Numbered from the stretch's first letter, positions 7,741 to 15,759 are shown. The stretch is DNA of 40,945 nt from Microvirga lotononidis (GCF_034627025.1 NZ_CP141051.1:1-40945), one strand, 5' to 3'. Numbers and translations: made by a program. Notes: a model not told the origin generated them from the sequence alone.

Positions 7741-8136
7741 CTAGACGTTCAGCTTGCGCTTGTAGTCAACGTGATCGTGGAAGGCGGCGAGGTTCGGCCA
7801 AGTGGTCGTTTTACCCTGGATCGTCACTGTAACCTGACCATTCGCCAGGACCATGTAGGGAATACCCTTGTAGCTTGCCTGTTGCGGCGCTCCCGAAAAC
7901 TCGAAGCCACAGTGCTTGCAGACGGCCGCAGCCAGCTTCACGGTCTCCGCGCAGCGCGGACACGTCTTAGAGGCTTCCGCCGGCTCGACGCGCGACATGA
8001 CGGCGACCCCGATCAGCGTCAGCAGCGGCGAGAGAATGAGTGAGAGGAAGAACCAACCAAGGCCGGAGCGGCCCTTGTTACTCGCGACAACGGCGACGAG
8101 GATCGCGCCCCCGATCCAAAATATGATCCATCCCAT
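7741..8136 (-). CDS. Membrane protein with zinc ribbon
   Basis: The 131-aa protein starts with two membrane segments (GWIIFWIGGAILVAVVAS and GWFFLSLILSPLLTLIGVAV). A cytoplasmic zinc ribbon with two knuckles follows (CPRCAE and CKHCGFEF, about residues 60-80). A small C-terminal SHOCT-like or YqgC-like tail contains GIPYMVLANGQVTVTIQG and a Trp-centred motif. This arrangement is widespread in alphaproteobacterial hypothetical proteins; the role is unknown. The longer frame from 8169 is rejected because the first helix begins naturally at ATG 8136. Confidence 0.75.
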   Translation of the reverse strand: MGWIIFWIGGAILVAVVASNKGRSGLGWFFLSLILSPLLTLIGVAVMSRVEPAEASKTCPRCAETVKLAAAVCKHCGFEFSGAPQQASYKGIPYMVLANGQVTVTIQGKTTTWPNLAAFHDHVDYKRKLNV

Positions 8137-8599
8137 AATGCCCCCCGGCGTGTAGATGCGGGGCACCATAGATCTGATAGGTGGCGTCGTGGAAGGGGCC
8201 GCGTCCTTGCACCAAAGTCGTTATTCACGAATGCTTCGCGAGGGAGAGGCTGAGAGGAGCATGTCCCCGGCCTCTCCCCGCCTGGACGAGGAGCGGTTGG
8301 AGGCGTACTCCAGACCCAAGCCAAGAGGTAAAGCCGCACCTCTAGGAAGGGAGGCGATAACTGGCTCTGCATGGTCCTGCATCAGGAGCCTTCCCCGCCG
8401 CCGCCGGAAGGAAATCAAACGAGCTCCAAGCCGGGGCGGCCATTCTCGGCGCGACGGAATCCCGAATTTCGGGTCGCCAGTTCGCAAAACGTGAAATGAG
8501 TGGGTGAGACCGGACTCAGGGGAATCGCCGCCAGCGGCCTTCCCAGGCGATTGTAGAGGGTAGTTGGTTGGGAAAGTCGGCGGCAATCGGAACCGGAAC
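8137..8599. other. Intergenic stretch without a supported gene
   Basis: No frame here has a plausible start, ribosome-binding site and protein-like composition. The long minus-strand frames are Arg/Ser-rich shadows. A short 6-1-6 dyad (CCCGAATTTCGGG, 8461-8473) is the only compact symmetry noted. Confidence 0.5.
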
Positions 8600-8628
8600 T
8601 TGACATCGGTCCGGCTCTGCTGTAGCGT
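8600..8628 (+). promoter_or_regulatory. Candidate promoter of the replication operon
   Basis: TTGACA (8600-8605) and TAGCGT (8623-8628) are spaced by 17 bp. The -35 is perfect and the -10 is weak. A long leader of about 205 nt would precede the first gene at 8841. The leader includes a short ORF (8744-8887, ATG with GGAGGG upstream, 47 codons) that overlaps the start of the HTH gene and could act as a leader peptide. Confidence 0.4.
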
Positions 8629-8747
8629 AAACAAAGACAGCCGCATCAATCCCGGCCAGGGGATTGGCGGCTGATCTAAGAACGGTCTCGTTTCCGAGAG
8701 TTTGGATATGGTGTATGTAACAAATACGAGGGAGGGCGACAAGATGA

Positions 8748-8766
8748 GTAACGTGAAACGCGTTAC
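8748..8766. promoter_or_regulatory. Inverted repeat, probable operator
   Basis: GTAACG and CGTTAC form a 6-bp inverted repeat with a 7-bp centre (8748-8766). It contains AACGCGTTACA (8757-8767), which also lies across the recombinase promoter at 189-199. A further imperfect hairpin (CCCC-T-CGATG with CATCGGGGG) sits at about 8780-8803. Together they suggest regulation of the downstream operon. Confidence 0.4.
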
Positions 8767-8840
8767 ACAAAATGTATATATCCCCTCGATGCACCATCGG
8801 GGGCGGGACCACTCCACCAACGAGTGTAGGGGTTCCCGAC

Positions 8841-9182
8841 ATGTCAGCATCTCCGGCGCCGCAAGCGCTTTCCACCACGCGACGTAAAGACGTTGCGCTA
8901 GTTCCCTTCTACCGCCCCGAGGCGATTTCGACCCGCGAAGCAGCGCTTATCGCGGGCGTCAGTGTTGTGACCATCCGTGTATGGGTCGAGCGTCATTGCA
9001 TCGGCCGACGCGTCGGCGGCGTTGTGCTGGTCTCCCAGCCTGCCCTCCTGGCTCACCTCGAGGGTGACGAGGAGGCCCTGAAGCTCTACCGCCAGGGCAA
9101 CCGCACAGATCCCCGTATCGGAGCCTACTTCGAGCGGTGTGGCATCCCTCTCTCCGTCTTTGAAGTCGGAGGAGCTGCCTAA
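8841..9182 (+). CDS. HTH DNA-binding protein (MerR/excisionase-like)
   Basis: The 113-aa protein contains a single winged-helix segment, AISTREAALIAGVSVVTIRV followed by WVERHCIGRRVGGVVLVSQP. This is the MerR/excisionase-type HTH in which a Tyr/Trp-Arg recognition helix is followed by a wing. The C-terminal 45 residues are acidic and helical. It is the first gene of an operon that continues into replication genes, so it may be an early regulator or an origin-binding protein. The start at ATG 8841 is preferred over the longer frame from 8772. Confidence 0.75.
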   Translation: MSASPAPQALSTTRRKDVALVPFYRPEAISTREAALIAGVSVVTIRVWVERHCIGRRVGGVVLVSQPALLAHLEGDEEALKLYRQGNRTDPRIGAYFERCGIPLSVFEVGGAA

Positions 9183-9183
9183 C

Positions 9184-9486
9184 ATGTCCCGATCCATGCC
9201 AACTGTTAGCCTCGACGTCCAAGTCGGGGAACGCACCCTCTCGTTCAAAGGCCGGGTCGCCTGGGCTCTCCAGAACCTCATCGACCGTGGGGAACGTGGC
9301 GTCACGCCAATCGACACTCCCGGCCCGCGCTGGAGCCACTACATCTTCGTGCTCCGGGGCTTCGGCCTCACCATCGAGACCATCAACGAGTCTCATGGCG
9401 GACCTTTCAGCGGCACCCATGCCCGCTACGTCCTGCGCACCCCTGTCACGGTCCTCAAGGACAAGCGGTTCGGGGAGGCGGCATGA
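9184..9486 (+). CDS. Winged-helix (HTH_39-like) protein
   Basis: The 100-aa product has GRVAWALQNLIDRGERGVTP, PRWSHYIFVLRGFGLTIETI and a closing YVLRTPV. The pattern (cell-type helix, RG-GVT, LR-GF-I, Y-L strand) resembles the HTH_39 winged-helix domain found in phage and plasmid replication regions. It starts 2 nt after the preceding stop, and its stop overlaps the next start as ATGA. Probably a DNA-binding accessory protein; target unknown. Confidence 0.7.
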   Translation: MSRSMPTVSLDVQVGERTLSFKGRVAWALQNLIDRGERGVTPIDTPGPRWSHYIFVLRGFGLTIETINESHGGPFSGTHARYVLRTPVTVLKDKRFGEAA

Positions 9487-9737
9487 TGGAAGACAGCAGC
9501 ATCATTGCCACCATCGGCAAGAACTCCCTCGAGGAGGTCCGTGTGACCTTCAACAAGTACAAGGGTTCGCACCTCCTGGACGTCCGCACCTTCTCGGCCT
9601 TCGCCGGGGAGGACAAGCAGGCGACCAAGAAAGGGATCAGCCTCAAGGTCGAGAAGCTTCCGGAACTCATCGCAGCCCTTCAGACGGCACAAGCAGAGGC
9701 GGCTCGCCTGGGCCTGCTGGAAGGCGGTGCTGCATGA
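9483..9737 (+). CDS. PC4/p15-like single-stranded DNA-binding protein
   Basis: The 84-aa protein reads ATIGKNSLEEVRVTFNKYKG, then LLDVRTFSAFAGEDKQATKKGISLKV and a C-terminal helix. This matches bacterial PC4/p15 (Sub1-like) proteins: a four-strand ssDNA-binding sheet with the conserved D-R and KKGI/S-L motifs, then a dimerisation helix. Such proteins occur in phage and plasmid replication modules and coat or remodel ssDNA. Start and stop are both coupled by ATGA overlaps with the neighbours. Confidence 0.75.
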   Translation: MMEDSSIIATIGKNSLEEVRVTFNKYKGSHLLDVRTFSAFAGEDKQATKKGISLKVEKLPELIAALQTAQAEAARLGLLEGGAA

Positions 9738-10672
9738 CGGTTGCTCAACTCGACATCCGCACCCTTGCCAAGAACCTTGGCGGCGAGGTTTCCGGTCGTG
9801 ACCGGATCCTTGCCCCGGGGCCTGGTCACAGCCGGAGCGACCGCAGTCTGTCCGTGAAGCTCGACAAGGGCGCCCCGGACGGCTTCCTGGTGACGTCCTT
9901 TGCCGGCGACGACCCGATTGCCTGCCGGGATCATGTGCGATCCGCGGCCGGTCTGCCTGCCTGGGCTCCGTCTTCCAGGGATCGGGCGCCCGCGCCCCGT
10001 CCTGTCGTCTTCGTGCCGGCTGAACCGGACGAGGAGGAGAAACGGAAAGCTGCGTGGCTTCAATCTCGTGTCCTGACGATGTGGAACGAGGGGCGCAATC
10101 CCCGCGGGACCATCGTCCAGACTTACCTCGAGGGGAGGGCGCTTGCTCTCCCTAACGAGGTCGCGGGCGCCGTTCTGCGGTTCCATCCGGCTTGCCCCTG
10201 GAAGGACGAGAGCGGCCAAGTCATCCGTGTTCCCGCGATGATTGCCGCCATGCGCTGCATCCACACGGATCGCCTCAAGGCGGTTCACCGGACGCGGCTC
10301 ACCCCGGACGGGAAGAAGGTCGACCGCCGCATGCTCGGTGATGCCACCGAAGCCGCCATCAAGTTCGATGCGGACGAAGTAGTGACGACCGGACTGACCG
10401 TCGGCGAAGGGATCGAGACTACCCTTTCCGCTCGCCAGCTCGGGTTCCGGCCTGCTTGGGCGATGGGCTCGGTTGCGACCATGGGAACGATGCCGGTCCT
10501 CGCTGGCATCGAAGTCCTCACGCTCCTGACGGAAGACGACAAGACAGGCGCCAACCGTCGGGCCGTCCAAGCCTGCGGGACGCGCTGGCATGGGGCCGGC
10601 TGCGAGGTCATCACGGTCGCCTCCAAAGCTGGCGGCGACCTGAACGACGCCATCAAGGGGAGGGCTGCCTGA
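9734..10672 (+). CDS. Toprim-domain primase-like protein
   Basis: This 312-aa protein resembles plasmid and phage DnaG-like primases of the Toprim_3/DUF7146 group. The N-terminal region includes an H-SRSDRSLSVKL segment (a zinc-finger remnant area) and AWLQSRVLTMWNEGR. The Toprim core has TVGEGIETT (catalytic Glu near residue 225), then LLTEDDKTG (acidic pair near 265) and GGDLNDAIKG at the end. It would synthesise primers or work with the ATPase encoded immediately downstream. The upstream in-frame extension to 9287 overlaps two well-supported genes, so ATG 9734, coupled by ATGA, is chosen. Confidence 0.88.
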   Translation: MTVAQLDIRTLAKNLGGEVSGRDRILAPGPGHSRSDRSLSVKLDKGAPDGFLVTSFAGDDPIACRDHVRSAAGLPAWAPSSRDRAPAPRPVVFVPAEPDEEEKRKAAWLQSRVLTMWNEGRNPRGTIVQTYLEGRALALPNEVAGAVLRFHPACPWKDESGQVIRVPAMIAAMRCIHTDRLKAVHRTRLTPDGKKVDRRMLGDATEAAIKFDADEVVTTGLTVGEGIETTLSARQLGFRPAWAMGSVATMGTMPVLAGIEVLTLLTEDDKTGANRRAVQACGTRWHGAGCEVITVASKAGGDLNDAIKGRAA

Positions 10673-11910
10673 TGAGCACCTTGTCTCCCCCGACTGAGCA
10701 GGCCTCGAACCTCGTCGAGATGCGCCGCTTCCTTCCGGAAGGGACGCCTGAGGTCGTTGTTCATGATGCGAAGCCGCGGCGCCGCCTCGCGGCAACGCCC
10801 TTCAAGTACCGTGACCCCCGCAGCATCCAGCCGCGCGGCTGGGTGTACGGCTTCCACTACATCAGGAAGTTCGTCTCCGCGACGGTCGCCCCGGGAGGCG
10901 TCGGCAAGTCGTCCCTCGGCATCGTTGAGGCCCTGGCCATGGCGACCGGACGTCCTCTCCTGGGCATCGCTCCCAGAGAGCGGGTCAAGGTCTGGCTGTG
11001 GAACGGCGAAGACCCGATGGAGGAACTAGAGCGGCGTGTGGGCGCCGCGATGCTCCACTACGGCATCCAGCCTGAAGACGTTGAGGGCTGGCTGTTCCTC
11101 GACTCCGGCCGCGAGATGGAGATCCTCCTGGCAGTCCAATTGCCAGGCGGGGCCACGCTCAACCATCCGACCATCCAGGAAATCCAACAGACCATCCTCG
11201 ACAACGACATCGGGGCCGTGATCCTGGATCCTTTCGTGTCGATCCACCGCGTGTCCGAGAACGACAACGGCATGATCGACATGGTGGCGAAAGCCATTGC
11301 CGGGATCGCCGACCGGACCAACTGCTGCTTCGACCTTGTGCACCACGTCCGCAAGACGAACGGCGGAGAGGTGACGGTTGAGGATGGCCGCGGCGCGGTC
11401 GCTCTCCTGGGTGCTGTTCGGGCCGCTCGTGCCATGAACCAAATGAGCCAGGACGAGGCTGACCGCTGGGGCGTCGAAAACAGGCGGCTTCACTTCAGGT
11501 ACTTCGACGGCAAGGCCAACTTGGCTCCGCCGTCCGAGGGCTCGACGTGGTTCAAGATGGAGAGCGTGGACCTGGAGAACGGGAACGCGAAGCATCCGAG
11601 CGACCGCGTCGGCGTTGTGACACGTTGGGAGACCCCGAACGCCTTTGACTCCGTGACCATGGAGCAGATGCACGAGGTCCGCCATCGCGTCTCCGAAGGG
11701 AAGTGGCGTGAGAGCTCGCAGTCCCGCGAATGGGTCGGCTACCTCGTCGCGGAGGTCGTGGGACTGAACCCTGGGGAGAAGGCTGACAAGGCCAGGATCC
11801 AGACCATCCTCAAGACCTGGTTCGCGAACAAGGTCCTCAAGGTCGTCACGGACAAGGACGCGAAGGGCAATCCTCGCCCCTTCGTCGCGGCGGGCGACAT
11901 GCAGGGTTAG
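10672..11910 (+). CDS. AAA ATPase, RepA/KaiC-type replicative helicase-like
   Basis: The 412-aa protein carries a RecA-fold ATPase domain: Walker A APGGVGKSS (about residues 72-80), VWLWNGEDPMEE, Walker B AVILDPF (about 182-188), and a sensor-like DLVHHVRKTNG with the GA-AL-GAVRAAR segment. This is the AAA_25/RSF1010 RepA-like architecture used by hexameric helicases of plasmids and phages. It overlaps the primase stop (TGATG), giving a primase-helicase pair that probably replicates the element's phage-like part. The C-terminal 100 residues form a winged-helix-like domain. Confidence 0.88.
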   Translation: MSTLSPPTEQASNLVEMRRFLPEGTPEVVVHDAKPRRRLAATPFKYRDPRSIQPRGWVYGFHYIRKFVSATVAPGGVGKSSLGIVEALAMATGRPLLGIAPRERVKVWLWNGEDPMEELERRVGAAMLHYGIQPEDVEGWLFLDSGREMEILLAVQLPGGATLNHPTIQEIQQTILDNDIGAVILDPFVSIHRVSENDNGMIDMVAKAIAGIADRTNCCFDLVHHVRKTNGGEVTVEDGRGAVALLGAVRAARAMNQMSQDEADRWGVENRRLHFRYFDGKANLAPPSEGSTWFKMESVDLENGNAKHPSDRVGVVTRWETPNAFDSVTMEQMHEVRHRVSEGKWRESSQSREWVGYLVAEVVGLNPGEKADKARIQTILKTWFANKVLKVVTDKDAKGNPRPFVAAGDMQG

Positions 11911-12055
11911 CGGTTCGTTCCTCCCTTCCCCACCTCGCGGCCTCCAAGGTGAGGAACAGGTGAGGAGGTGAGGATAACCGCACTCCCCACCCCACCTTCC
12001 TATGGGGGGTGGGGGGTGTGGTGGGGAAGAACAAGCAAGGTGATGGGGTGGGGCA
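11911..12055. repeat. Repeat-rich, G/C-skewed spacer after the helicase gene
   Basis: Three copies of AGGTGAGG (11947-11954, 11958-11965, 11966-11973) are followed by CCCCACCCCACC (11985-11996) facing G-runs on the same strand (G6, G6, G4 at 12003-12026 and two G4 at 12044-12053). The opposed runs can form a strong hairpin, and the G-runs could form a quadruplex. Short direct repeats plus strand-asymmetric runs beside replication genes would suit an origin or a primase/ssDNA initiation site. It could equally be a transcriptional terminator. Confidence 0.5.
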
Positions 12056-12919
12056 ATGGTGGGTGAAACAGGACAATCGGGCGGGGCCGGCGCGGATGCT
12101 CTCTTGGAGGCAGGACCGTCGCTAATCCAGTCCGGGGCGCGGGGGCTCTTCGGCCTCTTGATCACGGGGGCGCCGATGGACGGAACGTTGCAGTGGGTTG
12201 GGGTGACCGTCATCAACATGCTCGCCGCCTGGCGCCTGAGCCGGGGCACGGTGCGGTATCTTCCCTTCGTCGAGGACGAGGCGTTCCGGAGTGCCTTCCG
12301 GAACATGGAAGAGGGCATGGCGGAACTCACCGAACAGGTCGATCTGTTCGCAAGGCGGGGTGAAATGGCATGGCCGCGGGATGTTGTGGTCGCCTATGCC
12401 AACGCCATCGAAGAGCAGGCCTACGAGCTCGCCGCACAGGTCGGAGGAGAGGGGCGCGTGAAGCCCATCTTCGAGGCCAGAACGGGCGACGGGGAGGGTG
12501 ACAACACCACCCCTGGGGTCGTCGAGATGGCTATGGCCTATCTTCGGACCAAGGCCCTGGAGGTCGCCGGCCTGGCGCTGTCGATCCAGACTGAACTTCA
12601 GGCGGCCGCAGACGGGGAGGAAGGGAAAGAGGCTCTGAGCAATGCCGAGCGGGTGCGCCGGAAGCGTGAACGGGAACGCCGGGGGCTCCGGCACATGATC
12701 CCCGTCAGCGTCTACGACGGGGACTTGGATCTACTGCGGGACTTCGGCCATCTCCGGGGGACCGAGACAACCAACAGGGACGCCATTGGGCGCGCCCTCG
12801 AGGTTTTCCTTGCCGGGGCTTACCTCTCCAAGCCGTCGAAGGCGGTACCGTTCGAAGGGCGTCTTCTGGCGCAGTTGGCACGGCTCAAGGATCTGCATTC
12901 CGACAAGGGAGATGAGTAA
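12056..12919 (+). CDS. Hypothetical protein with basic DNA-binding-like C-terminus
   Basis: The 287-aa product is not recognised. The N-terminal half is helical with one moderately hydrophobic stretch (WVGVTVINMLAAW). Residues around 200-225 are very basic (NAERVRRKRERERRGLRHM). They are followed by IPVSVYDGDLDLLRDFG and RDAIGRALEVFLAGA, reminiscent of a ribbon-helix-helix or small-terminase-like DNA-binding region. The position between the helicase and the structural genes is where phages often place terminase small subunits, but there is no further support for that. The true start may be downstream (for example ATG 12176). The stop overlaps the next start as TAATG. Confidence 0.65.
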   Translation: MVGETGQSGGAGADALLEAGPSLIQSGARGLFGLLITGAPMDGTLQWVGVTVINMLAAWRLSRGTVRYLPFVEDEAFRSAFRNMEEGMAELTEQVDLFARRGEMAWPRDVVVAYANAIEEQAYELAAQVGGEGRVKPIFEARTGDGEGDNTTPGVVEMAMAYLRTKALEVAGLALSIQTELQAAADGEEGKEALSNAERVRRKRERERRGLRHMIPVSVYDGDLDLLRDFGHLRGTETTNRDAIGRALEVFLAGAYLSKPSKAVPFEGRLLAQLARLKDLHSDKGDE

Positions 12920-13407
12920 TGGTTGGTCGTCCTCGCCTTGCGGGTGAGCGTTCACCCGTCACGGGTCGTCTGAAGCAGACTTGGCGCGGCGTCTCGGAGC
13001 CGTCGCGCCGTCAATCCGAGCTGGAGAGGCTTTTGGCCAAGGGGCTGATCGAACGCCGGCACCTTGCGGTCGCTCGGCAATGGGCCGGAATCGTCGGGCA
13101 ACATGACCGCGTGATTTCGGCGCCTGTTCGTACCTCGCGGAGCCCGGACTACGAAGCCGGCCGCTCGGGGAAGTCGGATGGTGACGGATACCGCTGTAGA
13201 GGATGCGACGGCCAATGCGAGGCCAAGTGCTCCTCCGCGGACCGCGTGAAGGGTCAGTGGGACAGGGCGAAGGCAGCCCTCGGTTCCTCCTGGAGCATCG
13301 CCTATGACGTGGTGCTCCTCGACTTCGGCTGTGACGATGTCGACGCCCGACGGCTGCGGGATGGGCTGGAGCGGCTCGCCCAAGTCTGGGACAGCGTAGG
13401 CAAGTAA
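12919..13407 (+). CDS. Hypothetical cysteine-cluster protein
   Basis: This 162-aa protein has a basic N-terminus (GRPRLAGERSPVTGRLKQTW), a helical segment, a compact cysteine cluster YRCRGCDGQCEAKCSS that could bind zinc, and a C-terminal helical domain (KAALGSSWSIAYDVVLLDFG, then RLRDGLERLAQVW). The C-terminal part resembles the DUF6456-like tail seen in alphaproteobacterial phage regulators. That likeness is weak. Translation is coupled to the preceding gene through TAATG. A DNA- or RNA-binding regulator is the most likely role. Confidence 0.65.
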   Translation: MVGRPRLAGERSPVTGRLKQTWRGVSEPSRRQSELERLLAKGLIERRHLAVARQWAGIVGQHDRVISAPVRTSRSPDYEAGRSGKSDGDGYRCRGCDGQCEAKCSSADRVKGQWDRAKAALGSSWSIAYDVVLLDFGCDDVDARRLRDGLERLAQVWDSVGK

Positions 13408-13487
13408 GAAGAATGAGAAGAAAAAGAAGCATGCTTGTAATGCGCTAAGTACAGTAGCAATCGCTCAATAACTAAGAAGTATCCAAC

Positions 13488-13539
13488 TATAATTGGCCCT
13501 CCATTCTAGGTAATCTCTATACGAAACCTAGAATGGAGG
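13488..13539 (+). promoter_or_regulatory. Promoter plus long hairpin that masks the RBS of the RHH gene
   Basis: A perfect -10 (TATAAT, 13488-13493) with a weak -35 (TCAATA, 13465-13470) would start transcription near 13500. That is exactly at the left arm of a perfect 14-bp inverted repeat: 13498-13511 against 13526-13539, loop 14 nt. The right arm ends in GGAGG (13535-13539), the Shine-Dalgarno sequence of the gene starting at 13544. The dyad may be the operator of the ribbon-helix-helix protein, or an RNA hairpin that hides the RBS, or both. Confidence 0.7.
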
Positions 13540-13543
13540 ACTT

Positions 13544-13765
13544 ATGTTCGAAGCTCCAAATCATTACGAGCGTCGGGCCAAGTACCCTGAAGTTGTTACG
13601 ACGCGGGTTCCTACCGAACTTCGTGAGGCGGTGAAGCAGATTGCCGCCCAAGAAGACGTCTCGATGCACGAGTTCATCCGTCGCGCCATCGGCGAGAGGA
13701 TCCAGCGCTTCGGGAACGGCATGAACGGCGAGGATGCCATTCCCTCGTTTGGCGCCAGGGCCTGA
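13544..13765 (+). CDS. Ribbon-helix-helix (Arc/CopG-like) protein
   Basis: This 73-aa protein has EVVTTRVPTELREAVKQIAA followed by QEDVSMHEFIRRAIGERIQRF, the beta-strand, helix, turn and helix of an Arc/CopG/MetJ-type repressor. It would bind DNA as a dimer of dimers through the strand residues T-T-R. A perfect 14-bp dyad lies directly upstream and overlaps the promoter start and RBS, making negative autoregulation likely. It heads the long plus-strand structural cluster and may set its timing. Confidence 0.82.
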   Translation: MFEAPNHYERRAKYPEVVTTRVPTELREAVKQIAAQEDVSMHEFIRRAIGERIQRFGNGMNGEDAIPSFGARA

Positions 13766-13767
13766 CC

Positions 13768-14040
13768 ATGCAGGCGGATGCGCGGGAAGCAACCAGCTTG
13801 GGGCTGGATAAGGCACAGGCATGGGAGCAGACCCGCACGGCTGCCATCGTCGACCTGGAGCAGGCACAGGCCTTCCTTGGTCTTGTCCTTGCTCAGATGC
13901 GGAACGCTCCGGGGAACTCCGAGGCTCTCAACTACGCCCTTCGGGGATTCCACCACCACGCAACGGGTGCCCTGAATCTTCTGAAGGAATACGGGAACAC
14001 GGCTCGCCTTGATGCGATGCCGGCCGAGGGGAACGCCTGA
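13768..14040 (+). CDS. Hypothetical small helical protein
   Basis: The 90-aa protein is mostly alpha-helical and polar, with Gln/Ala-rich helices (DKAQAWEQTRTAAIVDLEQA) and a His cluster (GFHHHATGALNLLKEYG). It has no signal peptide and no recognised family. It starts 2 nt after the RHH gene and ends 2 nt before the next gene, so it belongs to the same operon. Confidence 0.65.
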   Translation: MQADAREATSLGLDKAQAWEQTRTAAIVDLEQAQAFLGLVLAQMRNAPGNSEALNYALRGFHHHATGALNLLKEYGNTARLDAMPAEGNA

Positions 14041-14042
14041 TC

Positions 14043-14783
14043 ATGGCTGAACCTCTCTCCAATTCGCTCCAGCAGGCCTTCGATCAGGTCAATGCATTCG
14101 CTCGCACGGACGAGGATCTGCGGGAGCTCGCGGACATCATTGGTCCGGAGGCGCTCGAGCATGTCAAACAGGCTCGTGAATGCCTAGACCTCATCATCAA
14201 GTCTTGGGAACAGGGGCGTACCGATGGACTGTCAGTCCACGGCTACTTTCTCCAGCATCAAGAGCACATTCGGCAATCTCTGGAGATTGCCGAGAGCTAC
14301 ACCGCCCTTGTGGCGGATGCCTTTCGAGCCTCTCGGGATGATGCAGAGCAGCTACCCGCACCCGTCGCACCTGAGACGCCGTGGCTCTTCAGCATCCCGC
14401 TTGACCGCACCATGCAGGAAGCCGCGCTTTGGGTGCCCCACTTCCGTACCTTCGCGAAACGCCGCAATTCGCAAGCCATCCTTGAGGCCATCGAGGCCGG
14501 GGATGTGCAGATCCACCTCGTCCTGGACCGGGGCGAAGTCGTGGCAGCCATCGGAACCCGCGTGTTCGATCACGAACGGGGACGCATCGGCGAACTGATG
14601 TGGTGGGGCGGCAAGTCGATCCCAGCCACGCAATCGGTCCTTCCAGAACTCTTCCAATTCCTCGGGGAGCAAGGGTGCTCCCGTCTCATTGCAACAGGCC
14701 GCGAGGGCCTGACGCGCATTCTTGAGCCGCACGGCTTCAAGCGCACACAGATTACTTTGGAGAAGCCTTTCAATGTCCGATAA
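14043..14783 (+). CDS. gp13-like protein with GNAT-fold C-terminus
   Basis: The 246-aa protein has a helical N-terminal half and a C-terminal half that reads like a degenerate GNAT acetyltransferase. The visible parts are AGDVQIHLVLDRGEVVAAIG, then RGRIGELMWWGGKS, then LGEQGCSRLIATGREGLTRI and LEPHGFKRTQITLEKPF. This order resembles the GNAT-like proteins at the start of podovirus ejection modules (T7 gp13 type), needed for virion assembly rather than for acetyl transfer in any proven sense. Function here is inferred from fold-like pattern and neighbours. Its end overlaps the next gene by 11 nt. Confidence 0.7.
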   Translation: MAEPLSNSLQQAFDQVNAFARTDEDLRELADIIGPEALEHVKQARECLDLIIKSWEQGRTDGLSVHGYFLQHQEHIRQSLEIAESYTALVADAFRASRDDAEQLPAPVAPETPWLFSIPLDRTMQEAALWVPHFRTFAKRRNSQAILEAIEAGDVQIHLVLDRGEVVAAIGTRVFDHERGRIGELMWWGGKSIPATQSVLPELFQFLGEQGCSRLIATGREGLTRILEPHGFKRTQITLEKPFNVR

Positions 14784-15759
14784 TTGGTTCGGTGGCGGCA
14801 ACAAGCAGCCCGCGACCTCCACGCAGTCTCCGTGGGATCCTACACAGCAGCCTCTCAAGAGCATCATGGGGACGGCTGGCAACTTGTATAACCAATACAA
14901 GAACAAGTCGACGCTCGCCCCGATCAATGGCTACACGACTGATGCTCTGAACCAGACGCGGGCGCTTGCTGCTCAAGGCATCCCGAACCTTGATGCGGTC
15001 TATGGTGCGCAGTCGTCGCTCCTCGGCAACGGCGGCATGACCTCGGGCATGAACCAGGCGGCCGGCATCCTTGGCGGCATTGCCTCAAGCGGCGGTATGT
15101 CCCCGGATCTGCAAGAGGCGGCCGGGTACCTGAAGAACTTTGCCTCGGGCCAGTACAACGAGGACCCGCGTCTTCTCAGCATGGTCAATGCGGAGCGCGA
15201 CAACGCCATGAACGCCATGGCGACCCGCATGGGTGGCGGCCGTTATGGCTCTGCCGCAATGGGTACGGGCTTCGCCAACGCGTCCGCTCAGGCGACTGAC
15301 CGCTTGATGCTGGAGTCGAACGAAAACAACAGGAACAGACAACTCCAATCGGCTGGCATCCTCGGGGACATGTACCAAGGCGCCGCCAACCGTGGTCTGT
15401 CGGCTGCTGGTGCGATGGGCTCGCTCTACTCGCAAGGCGCCGACAACATGATGGGTGCGATGTCGATGACGGGCGCCCTGAACAATCTCCGGTATGACTC
15501 CGCCAGCAGGTTGGCAAGCGTCGGTGACTATTACCAGCAGCGGGATCAGGCGAACTACGACAAGAAGTTCGACCGACTTGCGCAGCTCTCCAGCTTCATC
15601 AACCCGATTGCTGGCATGGGCAAGACTACGACCGCCACGAAAGCTACGCCGAGTGCTGCTCAAGGCATCTTGGGTGGCGCGATGGCCGGCAACACTCTGC
15701 TGGGTCCTTGGGGCGCCTTAGGAGGAGGAATCCTCGGTGGCCTCGGTGCGTTCTCGTAA
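14773..15759 (+). CDS. Virion internal/ejection-type protein, Gly/Ala-rich
   Basis: This 328-aa protein is rich in Gly, Ala, Asn and Met. It contains QYNEDPRLLSMVNAERDNAM, then ATRMGGGRYGSAAMGTGF and helical repeats. The block of a disordered N-terminus, an N-x-RYGS turn and coiled helices occurs in podovirus internal proteins (T7 gp14-like) that form the tip of the DNA-ejection channel. The C-terminus is a glycine-zipper tail (GGAMAGNTLLGPWGALGGGI) likely to insert in membrane. ATG 14773 has GGAGA 8 nt upstream and overlaps the gp13-like gene; the longer frame from 14722 is rejected. Confidence 0.75.
   Translation: MSDNWFGGGNKQPATSTQSPWDPTQQPLKSIMGTAGNLYNQYKNKSTLAPINGYTTDALNQTRALAAQGIPNLDAVYGAQSSLLGNGGMTSGMNQAAGILGGIASSGGMSPDLQEAAGYLKNFASGQYNEDPRLLSMVNAERDNAMNAMATRMGGGRYGSAAMGTGFANASAQATDRLMLESNENNRNRQLQSAGILGDMYQGAANRGLSAAGAMGSLYSQGADNMMGAMSMTGALNNLRYDSASRLASVGDYYQQRDQANYDKKFDRLAQLSSFINPIAGMGKTTTATKATPSAAQGILGGAMAGNTLLGPWGALGGGILGGLGAFS

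Noticed and set aside
9680..10795. 371-aa minus-strand frame
   Set aside because: Antisense shadow of the Toprim gene with low-complexity Arg/Gly/Pro composition.
11026..12330. 434-aa minus-strand frame
   Set aside because: Antisense to the helicase gene and the next gene; His/Pro/Arg-rich shadow of GC-rich codons.
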